Origin: 40CM-4-65-16 sp035279785
Lineage (GTDB): Bacteria > Chloroflexota > Dormibacteria > Dormibacterales > Dormibacteraceae
Length of the DNA stretch: 16,677 nt
NCBI GenBank assembly: GCA_035279785.1
Contig: DATEHC010000175.1
Location: 1-16,677, forward strand
Direction of reading: 5' to 3'
Shown piece by piece: positions 6,665 to 13,180 of the stretch. The translations under genes were made by a program, and so were the position numbers. The notes below the pieces were generated by a model. That model was not told the DNA's origin and made no database searches. It worked only from the letters and a program-made list of their open reading frames with translations. Numbering within the stretch: the first letter of the stretch is position 1; each line of letters begins with the position of its first letter.

Positions 6665-7668
6665 ACGGGCTGCGCCTCGACGAGGTGGAATTCCGACCGC
6701 AGCTCGATGTCGCGAGCCAGGTGCAGCCCGCTGGCCTGGAAGAGGGCCGAGAATTCGGCGTCGGTCCGCTCGCGACCGCCGAGCAGCACCATCATGTGCA
6801 GGTCGCTCATCACCGATGCAATGTCGGTCGCGCTCGTGGTCACCCGCTCGGGCACAACCCGTTCGACCAGCAGCAAACGCGATGTGCCGCCCATCGCCGC
6901 CCTGCACGTCGCGAGGATCTTCAGGGCGTGCTCGTCGTCCCAATCGTGAACGATCGACTTGAGCAGGTAGAGGTCGTGGCCTGGCGGCACGGTATCGAAG
7001 AAGCTTCCCTCGACGACCTCGACGCGGTCCGCAACCCCCGCCGCGGCCATCGTCTGACTCGCCCCTTCGAGGCCGGTGGCAATGTCGAACAGGGTCCCGC
7101 GGAGGTCGGGGTAGGCGCGGAGGATGCCCGCGAGCATGGCTCCGTTGCCGCCGCCGACGTCGACCACCGACCTGATCCCGCCGAAGTCGTACGCCGCGGT
7201 GACCTCTTTGACCACGCGAGTCGACGTCTCCACCATCGCGGCGTTGAACTGGGCTGCGTCCTCTGGATCCTCGGCCAGCTTCTCCCACCGACTCTTGCCA
7301 TGGACGTGCTCGAATGCCGGCTTGCCGGTTTCTAGCGTGTACATGAGCTCGGCCCAAATCGAATAGGCCTCCTCGCTGAGCATCAAAGCCATGTTGCGAA
7401 GGCCGGGCAAGTCGGACCGGAACGCATCCGAGACCGGCGTGGAGGCGTAGAGGCCATCTGATTCCGAAAAGAACCCCCACGCCACCAGCCCGCGCAGCAC
7501 GCGGCGCATCGCATCCGGATTCATCCCCGTACGCGTTGCGATGTCGTCCGCGGTGAGTGGCTGCCGAGCGAGCAGGTCGGGCAGCTCGAGCCTGCACGCC
7601 GCCACCGCGAGCTGATACCCGCGGAACCCGTTCTGCAGACGTAACGCCTCGGGAGGAAAAGCGCTCAT
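6661..7668 (-). CDS. Class I SAM-dependent O-methyltransferase (acetylserotonin O-methyltransferase-like)
   Basis: The 335-residue protein has an N-terminal winged-helix dimerisation domain (about 12-85) and a C-terminal Rossmann methyltransferase domain. The SAM loop is VVDVGGGNGAML (169-179). The base-like histidine sits in KSIVHDWDDEHALKIL (H241-D242), the signature of plant and bacterial small-molecule O-methyltransferases (PF00891 type). Bacterial members typically methylate hydroxyls of polyketides, carotenoid or aromatic compounds. The substrate here is unknown. The gene sits between folD and folC with 4-base overlaps on both sides, which suggests co-translation with folate enzymes, but no folate O-methylation is known to me. 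Confidence 0.88.
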   Translation of the reverse strand: MSAFPPEALRLQNGFRGYQLAVAACRLELPDLLARQPLTADDIATRTGMNPDAMRRVLRGLVAWGFFSESDGLYASTPVSDAFRSDLPGLRNMALMLSEEAYSIWAELMYTLETGKPAFEHVHGKSRWEKLAEDPEDAAQFNAAMVETSTRVVKEVTAAYDFGGIRSVVDVGGGNGAMLAGILRAYPDLRGTLFDIATGLEGASQTMAAAGVADRVEVVEGSFFDTVPPGHDLYLLKSIVHDWDDEHALKILATCRAAMGGTSRLLLVERVVPERVTTSATDIASVMSDLHMMVLLGGRERTDAEFSALFQASGLHLARDIELRSEFHLVEAQPV

Positions 7669-8516
7669 GGTCGCCTGCGAACCTCCGCCTCGAACGTGTT
7701 CTTGATGAGCATCGCACGGGTCATCGGGCCCACGCCGCCGGGGTTGGGCGTCAGCCAGCCCGCGACCTCGTCGACACCGGGTCCGAGGTCACCGACCTGG
7801 CGTCCGTCGACCACGTTGGTGCTTACGTCCACCACTGCCGCGCCCGGCTTGACCATGTCTCTGCCGATGAGGTTCGGCCTGCCCGCGGCGGCGACGAGGA
7901 TGTCGGCTGTGCGCGTGTGGCTCGCAAGGTCGCGAGTACGCGTGTGGCAGATGGTCACGGTCGCGTTGCGCTTCAGCATCAGCAACGCCGTCGGCTTGCC
8001 CACCAGGTTGCTGCGGCCGACGACGACCACATGCGCGCCTTCGATGACAACGCCGCAGCGTTCGAGCAGCTCGACGATTCCGGCAGGAGTCGCCGGCTCG
8101 AAACCGCCAGGCCAACCGAGCGCAAGCTTCCCGGCGCTGACCGGATGTGCACCGTCGACGTCCTTGACCGGATCGAGCTCGAAGATGACGCGCTGGATGT
8201 CGACCTGTTTGGGCGCCGGCTGCTGGACCAGGATTCCGCTCACCGATTCGTCGACGTTCAGTCCGCGGACAAGCATCACCAACTCTTCGGTCGTGGTTTC
8301 CGCGGGCAGCCGGTGGTCCTCCGACTCGATGCCCACCTTCTTGGCGTTGCCGTGCTTGAGGCGGACGTAGGTCGCCGACGCGGGGTCGTCGCCCACCAGG
8401 ATCGTGGCCAGCCGGGGACGCGATCCGCCGTGCTCGACCCGATCCTTCACCGCGGCTGCGACCTCGGCGTAGATCTGCTTTGCGACCTCACGGCCGTCGA
8501 GAGGTCGCGCGGTCAT
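7665..8516 (-). CDS. folD: Bifunctional methylenetetrahydrofolate dehydrogenase / methenyltetrahydrofolate cyclohydrolase
   Basis: The 283-residue enzyme interconverts 5,10-methylene-THF and 10-formyl-THF with NADP. The catalytic pair Y50/K54 is present in YVRLKHG, as are Q98 (LVQQPAP), D121 (KDVDGAHP), the nucleotide-binding GRSNLVGKP (167-175) and the C-terminal TPNPGGVGPMT. Several usually invariant spots differ: LPLP reads QPAP, PCTP reads PATP, and FHP reads AHP. The catalytic residues are retained, so activity is expected. The gene overlaps larC upstream and the methyltransferase downstream by 4 bases each (ATGA). Confidence 0.95.
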   Translation of the reverse strand: MTARPLDGREVAKQIYAEVAAAVKDRVEHGGSRPRLATILVGDDPASATYVRLKHGNAKKVGIESEDHRLPAETTTEELVMLVRGLNVDESVSGILVQQPAPKQVDIQRVIFELDPVKDVDGAHPVSAGKLALGWPGGFEPATPAGIVELLERCGVVIEGAHVVVVGRSNLVGKPTALLMLKRNATVTICHTRTRDLASHTRTADILVAAAGRPNLIGRDMVKPGAAVVDVSTNVVDGRQVGDLGPGVDEVAGWLTPNPGGVGPMTRAMLIKNTFEAEVRRRP

Positions 8517-9655
8517 CGGAGGCCCAGCTCGCGGCGCGCGGCGGCGTCGACGATACGCATCACCTCGCGCAGGTCGCGACCCGACTCGGTTGCGATTCGC
8601 CTGCAGTCCTCGTACTCAGGCGCCACGTCGACGGCCAGCCCGCCGAGCTCCTTGACCTTGACACGCGCGACCCCGAGCTCGGTCGTGACTTCGACCATCC
8701 GGCGCTCGGCGAGGACGCGCTGCGTCGGCGTGAGGCGCACGCCGAGGCTCGTGCTGCGTCGCAACAGGAGGTCGCTCAGCCGCGGCGTCAGCTCCGGCGG
8801 CGACATGACGCTGACGATGTGGCCAGGGCGGCCCTTCTTCATCAGCGCGGGCACGACCGAGACGTCGAGTGCGCCGGCCCCCATCAGGTCCTCGACCAGC
8901 GCCGCGATGAGGTTGGCCGCCATGTCGTCGAGGTTCGTCTCGATCAGGGTTACGTCGTTGGTCGTCGCGATCTCGGCGCCGATCCAGACCCCGAGCAGGT
9001 TTCCGGGCGAAGGGTTCGAGCCCACTCCGTAGCCCGCGCGCTGAAGCGACATCGCCGGCCGCGCGAACGTGGCCGCGGCGGCGAGGATGGCGGCCCCGGT
9101 CGGGGTCACTAGCTCGCGGCCGCCGTCCACCGGCCTGAGCTCGGCTCCGGTGCCCGCAAGGATCCGCAGGGTCGCGGGCCCGGGACGCGCGATGGGCAGC
9201 GACGACGAGTAGATGTGGCTCACCTCGAGCGAGTCGAGGAGCCAGAACGCGCCCACGATGTCGACGAGCGTGTCACCGCCGCCGAGCTCGTGGAGGTGCG
9301 CCTTCTCCTCGGGCACGCCGTGGACCTCGACCTCGGCGTGCGCCAGCAGGTTGATGGCGTCGAGCGCTAGGGACTTGACCTGCGCGGGCGCGTCCGCTTC
9401 CTCGACCACGCTGCGCAGAGCGGGTACGGTGCGCTGGACCCGATCCTCGACGCCCACGATCACGCGTGTCCCGCCCGCGTGGCCGCGGCTCTCGCGTCTT
9501 ACCTCGATCGTGACCTCATCGCCCAGGCGCAGGGCCTCCACGGTGGCGTCCAGGACCGCGCGGTCGGCGCCGCAGTCCAGCAGGGCGCCGAGGGTCATGT
9601 CCCCGGAGATGCCGGAGAAGCAGTCGAAGTAGGCGATCGTGGACCCCTTCTTCAT
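8513..9655 (-). CDS. larC: Nickel-pincer cofactor biosynthesis protein LarC
   Basis: The 380-residue protein matches LarC (DUF111). YFDCFSGISGDMTLGALLD (about 9-27), HLHELGGGDTLVDIVG (120-135), the ELVTPTGAAIL segment, ETNLDDM (239-245) and MKKGRPG (272-278) are all present. LarC uses CTP to insert nickel into pyridinium-3,5-bisthiocarboxylic acid mononucleotide, completing the cofactor of lactate racemase and related enzymes. In Lactiplantibacillus plantarum the protein is made through a programmed frameshift, whereas here it is a single uninterrupted frame. LarB, LarE and LarA are not in this window. The ATG start overlaps the folB stop (ATGA). Confidence 0.93.
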   Translation of the reverse strand: MKKGSTIAYFDCFSGISGDMTLGALLDCGADRAVLDATVEALRLGDEVTIEVRRESRGHAGGTRVIVGVEDRVQRTVPALRSVVEEADAPAQVKSLALDAINLLAHAEVEVHGVPEEKAHLHELGGGDTLVDIVGAFWLLDSLEVSHIYSSSLPIARPGPATLRILAGTGAELRPVDGGRELVTPTGAAILAAAATFARPAMSLQRAGYGVGSNPSPGNLLGVWIGAEIATTNDVTLIETNLDDMAANLIAALVEDLMGAGALDVSVVPALMKKGRPGHIVSVMSPPELTPRLSDLLLRRSTSLGVRLTPTQRVLAERRMVEVTTELGVARVKVKELGGLAVDVAPEYEDCRRIATESGRDLREVMRIVDAAARRELGLR

Positions 9656-10008
9656 GCGCGCGTCCTCTTAATTAGTACGGCGGCGCCGTCGAGGGGCTGC
9701 ATGCTTTTCGGCCACTTGGTCACGCGCACGGACACGGCCTCGACCCGCGGCAGAGCGAGCACGCGTTCCGCGATCGCGCCGGCGATCGATTCGAGCAGCG
9801 AGCGCGCGGGGCCTTCGATGACGTCCCTGGCCGCGGCCCGGACCTGGCGGTAGTCGACGGTGTCGGCGATCTGGTCGGACTTTCCTGCGGGCGCGAGGTC
9901 GGCCTCCAGCTCGACGTCGACCTTGAACTCCTGCGGATGCTCGCGTTCGGCGGCGCCCACGCCGTGCCGTCCCTGAAACGACATCCCCCGGAGCTCAATC
10001 TGATCCAT
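9652..10008 (-). CDS. folB: Dihydroneopterin aldolase
   Basis: This 118-residue member of the tunnel-fold family cleaves 7,8-dihydroneopterin to 6-hydroxymethyl-7,8-dihydropterin and glycolaldehyde. IELRGMSFQGRHGVGAAERE carries the pterin-binding glutamate region (E21/E23). TVDYRQV holds the conserved tyrosine (Y53), SLLESIAGAIAERVL contains the conserved Glu-Ser (E73), and VRVTKWPKSM holds the catalytic lysine (K98). The length is typical. It is the first gene of the folB-larC-folD-methyltransferase-folC unit. Its ATG at 10008 lies 32 bases from the divergent GNAT start, so its promoter must lie in that gap or inside the neighbour's 5' end. Confidence 0.93.
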   Translation of the reverse strand: MDQIELRGMSFQGRHGVGAAEREHPQEFKVDVELEADLAPAGKSDQIADTVDYRQVRAAARDVIEGPARSLLESIAGAIAERVLALPRVEAVSVRVTKWPKSMQPLDGAAVLIKRTRA

Positions 10009-10026
10009 CGCGCCAATTGTGCGAAA

Positions 10027-10032
10027 TACACT
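10027..10032 (+). promoter_or_regulatory. Candidate -10 element upstream of the GNAT gene
   Basis: TACACT lies 8 bases before the GTG at 10041, the spacing seen for leaderless transcripts, and fits the TAnnnT form of a -10 element. CTGGAG at 10031-10036 could instead be a Shine-Dalgarno site for the same GTG, and no good -35 is present. Both readings support GTG 10041 over the upstream TTG at 10017. Confidence 0.25.
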
Positions 10033-10040
10033 GGAGCGCC

Positions 10041-10568
10041 GTGATCCACGCCGGAGTCCACGTTCGCCCTGCCACCGAGGCTGACCTCGAGGCGATCAAC
10101 GACCTCTACAACCACTACGTGCTCGAGTCGCACGTCACGTTCGACGACGAACCGACGTCGATGGAGGCGCGACGGGAGTGGTTCACCCACTACGCCCCGA
10201 CGGGCCGGCACCGCGTGCTCGTGGCGACGGACGATGACACGGTCGTCGGCTACGCGACGAGCAGCAGGTTTCGCCCGAAGCCCGGCTACCTCACCTCCGT
10301 GGAGACGAGCATCTACCTCTCACCCGAGGCGACGGGCAAGGGCGCCGGCGCCAAGCTCTACGCCGAGCTGTTCAAGGCGATCGAGGGCGAGGACCTGCAC
10401 CGCGCGCTGGCCGGCATCGCGCTGCCCAACCCCGCCTCCATCGCCCTGCACGAGAAGTTCGGCTTCAAACGCGTGGCGCTGTTCACCGAGCAGGGCCGGA
10501 AGTTCGGCCGCTACTGGGACGTCGCGTGGTACGAGAAGCCGCTCCCCTCTGGCCCCTCGGGCCGCTGA
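10041..10568 (+). CDS. GNAT N-acetyltransferase, phosphinothricin acetyltransferase-like
   Basis: The 175-residue protein follows the Pat/YncA layout. It has VRPATEADLEAINDLYNHYV near the N-terminus, VETSIYLSPEATGKGAGAKLY (the acetyl-CoA loop in the G-K-G-A-G form), IALPNPASIALHEKFGF in the middle and GRYWDVAWYEKPL at the end. Such enzymes acetylate amino groups of small molecules such as phosphinothricin or methionine analogues; the true substrate is unknown. The frame opens with TTG at 10017, but GTG 10041 gives the usual distance to the R-x-A-T strand. It is divergent from folB and followed after 70 bases by the PadR gene, which has its own promoter. Confidence 0.88.
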   Translation: MIHAGVHVRPATEADLEAINDLYNHYVLESHVTFDDEPTSMEARREWFTHYAPTGRHRVLVATDDDTVVGYATSSRFRPKPGYLTSVETSIYLSPEATGKGAGAKLYAELFKAIEGEDLHRALAGIALPNPASIALHEKFGFKRVALFTEQGRKFGRYWDVAWYEKPLPSGPSGR

Positions 10569-10598
10569 CGCGGGCGCTCTGACTCCCATGTGGAGTAC

Positions 10599-10626
10599 TT
10601 GACACCGGATATATTCGATGTAATAT
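10599..10626 (+). promoter_or_regulatory. Strong sigma-70-type promoter for padR-MFS
   Basis: A perfect TTGACA (10599-10604) is followed by a 16-base spacer and TAATAT (10621-10626, four of six matches to TATAAT). It is the clearest promoter in the window and sits in an AT-rich patch. Transcription would begin near 10633, only about six bases before the ATG at 10639, so the message is almost leaderless. Confidence 0.7.
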
Positions 10627-10628
10627 CC
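10607..10628. promoter_or_regulatory. Inverted repeat overlapping the padR promoter (operator candidate)
   Basis: GGATAT (10607-10612) and ATATCC (10623-10628) are perfect inverted arms separated by 10 bases, which puts the arm centres on the same face of the helix. The repeat covers the spacer and the -10 element, so a bound dimer would block RNA polymerase. A related GGAATAT copy lies at 10634-10640 across the start codon. Autorepression of this kind is usual for PadR regulators controlling efflux pumps. Confidence 0.55.
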
Positions 10629-10638
10629 CGACTGGAAT

Positions 10639-11271
10639 ATGACAACTTCGGATGTCAGCCTGGACATCTCACCCCTCGCGCTCTCGATCCTCGAGCTACT
10701 GCACGAGCGGCCGATGCATCCCTACGAGCTGGCGTCGACCATGCGCGAGCGGCACCACGACGAGTTCATCCGCCTCAACTTCGGGTCGCTGTATCACACG
10801 GTCGACTCGCTACAGCGTTACGGGTGGATCGTGCCGACCGAGAAGGAAAAGGAAGGAGGTCGGCCCGAGCGGACTGTCTACGCCCTTACCGACTCAGGTC
10901 GTACCGTCTTCATACAGGTCGTCTCCGAGATCGTCTCGCAACCGCGGCGTGAGTACCCCTACTTCGCGGCGGGCCTGATGTTCATGCACCACCTCGGAGC
11001 TGATGAGGCGGCCCGCCTGCTCGAGCTGCGCGCACAGGCTCTTCAACAGGTGATCACGAAGCTTTCACACATCCTCGATGAGCTGTTGGCCGGAGGCCAC
11101 AGGCGTCTGTCGCTCATCGAGCTGGAACACAAGATCGCGATGATCGGCGCCGAGCGCGACTGGATCACGACGATCTCGAGACAGATAAGGGACGGCAAGC
11201 TGGAGTGGGTTGCCGGAATTCATACCGGTGATGAAGGGTTGAGGAGGAGACATGGCACAGGCGCGCGCTAA
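10639..11271 (+). CDS. PadR family transcriptional regulator
   Basis: The 210-residue protein has an N-terminal PadR winged helix (about 10-95) with LALSILELLHERPMHPYELA, FGSLYHTVDSLQRYGWI and the wing GRPERTVYALTDSGR. A helical C-terminal domain follows (about 100-195, VirA-activator type), used for dimerisation and ligand sensing. PadR proteins usually repress neighbouring transporter genes and release on binding a toxic aromatic or drug. Here the next gene is a multidrug pump, starting inside the last 20 bases of this gene. The start codon lies almost at the predicted transcription start, and no Shine-Dalgarno sequence is present. Confidence 0.92.
   Translation: MTTSDVSLDISPLALSILELLHERPMHPYELASTMRERHHDEFIRLNFGSLYHTVDSLQRYGWIVPTEKEKEGGRPERTVYALTDSGRTVFIQVVSEIVSQPRREYPYFAAGLMFMHHLGADEAARLLELRAQALQQVITKLSHILDELLAGGHRRLSLIELEHKIAMIGAERDWITTISRQIRDGKLEWVAGIHTGDEGLRRRHGTGAR
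11242..11247 (+). promoter_or_regulatory. Ribosome binding site of the MFS gene
   Basis: AGGAGG lies 4 bases before ATG 11252, inside the end of padR. It is the strongest Shine-Dalgarno site seen in the window and contrasts with the leader-poor padR start, so the pump may be translated more efficiently than its regulator. Confidence 0.7.
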
Positions 11272-12889
11272 CACCAATCCGTGGTTGGTCCTCGTGGTCC
11301 TGACGACAGGATTCTTCATGATCCTTCTCGACACCACGATCGTGAACGTCGCGATCCCTTCGATGAGCACAGGTCTGGGCGCGACCCTCGACCAGATCCT
11401 GTGGGTCCTCAACGCGTACGTCCTCGTCTATGCCGTGCTGCTGATCACCGCCGGCCGGCTCGGCGACCTGTTCGGCCAGCGCAATCTGTTTGCGATCGGA
11501 CTCGCCGTCTTCACGGTCGCGTCCGTCCTGTGCGGCATCTCGCAAAACTCGACTGAACTGATCGCGGCGCGCATCCTGCAGGGCATCGGCGGCGCGCTGC
11601 TGACGCCCCAGACTCTCGCGATCCTCACCACCATCTTCCCTCCCGAACGCCGGGGGGCGGCGTTTGGCATCTGGGGCGGCGTCGCGGGCCTTGCCACCCT
11701 GGCCGGCCCGACGCTCGGCGGCGCCATCATCACCTACATCGACTGGCGCTGGATCTTCTTCATCAACGTGCCGGTCGGCATCCTCGCCTTCGTCGCCACG
11801 TTCCTGATCGTTCCCGATCTGCGGCCTGGACGCCACCACGGCTGGGACGTCGTCGGCATCATCGTGGCGACGGCAGGCCTCTTCCTGATCGTGTTCGGCT
11901 TGATCGAGGGCCAGAAGTACAACTGGGGCCAGTTCGAGTCGACCAACTTCACGATCCCCGAGATCATCGGCGCCGGCCTCGTGCTCATGGTGCTGTTCGT
12001 GATCTGGGAGCGATTCCAGGCCGAGCCACTGCTGCCGCTCTCATTGTTCAGCGATCGGAACTTTGCCGTGGCCAACTGGATCGCAGCCGCAATCAGCTTC
12101 GGCATGCTCTCGACGTTTCTCCCGATCACGATCTACCTTCAGTCGGTCCGCGGGTTCTCCGCGCTTGTCGCGGGCCTGACCCTGGCGCCGATGTCGCTGA
12201 CCTCGATGGTCACCGCGCCGTTCGCCGGCAGGATGGCGGACCGGATCGGCGGCAAGTACATCCTGATGACGGGAATCACCCTGTTCACGATCGGCATCGG
12301 GGCCATTGCGTACGTCGCGGGCCCTGACTCGACATGGATCAACTTCCTGGTTCCCGCGATCGTCGCCGGCGCCGGGATCGGCATGACTTTCGCGCCCATG
12401 ACGACCGTCGCGATGCGCGACATCCAGCCGCGCGTCGCAGGTTCGGCTTCGGCGGTGCTGAACACGATCCGCCAGCTGGGCGCGGTCATCGGAAGCGCGG
12501 TCGTCGGCGCCGTGCTGCAGAACCAGCTCGCGAACACGCTGCACGACCAGGCGGTGAGCCACGCTGCGGCCCTGCCCGCCGCGTTCCAGCAACAGTTCAT
12601 CGCGGCCTTCACGAACATCTCCTCGAAGGGATTTCAGATCGGGACCGGCCAGTCGGGCACGCAGCTGCCCGCGAACATCCCGCCCGCGGCGGCGCAGCAC
12701 ATCGCCTCGCTCGCGCATGACGTCTTCGTCAGCGGCTACATCGACGCGATGAAGAACACGTTCGTCCTGCCGGTGGCGTTCCTGGCGTTCACAGCGCTGA
12801 CCGCACTCCTGATTCGCGGCGGCCGCAGGCAGCCAGCGGTCGTGCAGCCGGCGGAGCAGCGCGAGGAGTATCGAGCCGCCGCCGGCTAG
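11252..12889 (+). CDS. DHA2 family MFS transporter (EmrB/QacA-type drug efflux pump)
   Basis: The 545-residue protein has the 14-helix layout of DHA2 proton/drug antiporters. LLDTTIVNVAIPSM in helix 1 is motif D1, GRLGDLFGQRNLF (about 66-78) is motif A, and GVAGLATLAGPTLGGAI is the antiporter motif C in helix 5. The helices continue to about residue 525, with a long extracellular-type loop around 420-490 before the last helix. It is a plasma-membrane exporter of hydrophobic drugs; the exact substrates are unknown. AGGAGG at 11242-11247 is a good ribosome site for ATG 11252. It overlaps padR by 20 bases and is presumably repressed by it. Confidence 0.95.
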   Translation: MAQARANTNPWLVLVVLTTGFFMILLDTTIVNVAIPSMSTGLGATLDQILWVLNAYVLVYAVLLITAGRLGDLFGQRNLFAIGLAVFTVASVLCGISQNSTELIAARILQGIGGALLTPQTLAILTTIFPPERRGAAFGIWGGVAGLATLAGPTLGGAIITYIDWRWIFFINVPVGILAFVATFLIVPDLRPGRHHGWDVVGIIVATAGLFLIVFGLIEGQKYNWGQFESTNFTIPEIIGAGLVLMVLFVIWERFQAEPLLPLSLFSDRNFAVANWIAAAISFGMLSTFLPITIYLQSVRGFSALVAGLTLAPMSLTSMVTAPFAGRMADRIGGKYILMTGITLFTIGIGAIAYVAGPDSTWINFLVPAIVAGAGIGMTFAPMTTVAMRDIQPRVAGSASAVLNTIRQLGAVIGSAVVGAVLQNQLANTLHDQAVSHAAALPAAFQQQFIAAFTNISSKGFQIGTGQSGTQLPANIPPAAAQHIASLAHDVFVSGYIDAMKNTFVLPVAFLAFTALTALLIRGGRRQPAVVQPAEQREEYRAAAG

Positions 12890-12900
12890 TTAGAGCCGGC
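12881..12900. terminator. Hairpin between convergent genes, stop codons at and in its loop (bidirectional terminator candidate)
   Basis: GCCGGCT (12881-12887) and AGCCGGC (12894-12900) form a perfect 7-base-pair stem around the 6-base loop AGTTAG. The MFS stop TAG (12887-12889) and the oppositely oriented stop of the GlsB-like gene (12890-12892) abut with no gap and fall at and within the loop. No T-run follows on either strand, so intrinsic termination is not certain; the hairpin may instead limit read-through or protect 3' ends. Confidence 0.5.
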
Positions 12901-13180
12901 CGCCCGACACCAGTTTCAGAACCGCGAGCAGCGCGGCCGCGCCGATGAAGGCGACGATCAGGCTTCCCCAGAATCCGACCGTGCCGCTCGCGCCAAACAG
13001 CGCGCTGAGCAGGAAGCCGCCGATCAGCGCGCCGGCGACGCCGACCACGATGTCGGCGAGGCATCCAAAGCCGCGGCCGGCGACCACCCTGCTGGCGATC
13101 GCACCGGCGACCAGGCCGATGACGATCCAGGCGAGGAACGAGCCGGGCTGGAGGTTCAGGCCGCTGGACGCTTCGATCAT
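12890..13180 (-). CDS. GlsB/YeaQ/YmgE family membrane protein
   Basis: The 96-residue protein has three hydrophobic helices (about 15-34, 42-64, 69-90) rich in glycine. The pattern FLAWIVIGLVAGAIASRVV...GCLADIVVGVAGALIGGFL is typical of the transglycosylase-associated/GlsB stress-response family (PF04226). These small membrane proteins are induced by general or envelope stress, and their biochemical role is not established. The ATG at 13180 overlaps the hydrolase stop (ATGA). The stop directly abuts the convergent MFS stop. Confidence 0.92.
   Translation of the reverse strand: MIEASSGLNLQPGSFLAWIVIGLVAGAIASRVVAGRGFGCLADIVVGVAGALIGGFLLSALFGASGTVGFWGSLIVAFIGAAALLAVLKLVSGGRL

Noticed and set aside
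5744..6949. 401-residue plus-strand open frame opposite folC
   Set aside because: It has no recognisable domain, and its composition mirrors the antisense of folC and the methyltransferase.
6665..7717. Long open frame continuing upstream of folC, antiparallel to nothing and overlapping the methyltransferase
   Set aside because: The extension is Arg/Gly/Asp-rich with no domain and lies in another frame of the well-supported methyltransferase. FolC homology begins at the TTG at 6664.
7557..9032. 491-residue plus-strand open frame opposite folD and larC
   Set aside because: It reads as the complement of two strongly supported genes and has low-complexity composition without any family motif, as expected for spurious frames in GC-rich DNA.
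10551..10563. GGCCC/GGGCC hairpin at the end of the GNAT gene as an intrinsic terminator
   Set aside because: The stem is only 5 base pairs with a 3-base loop, lies within the coding region and has no T-run after it.
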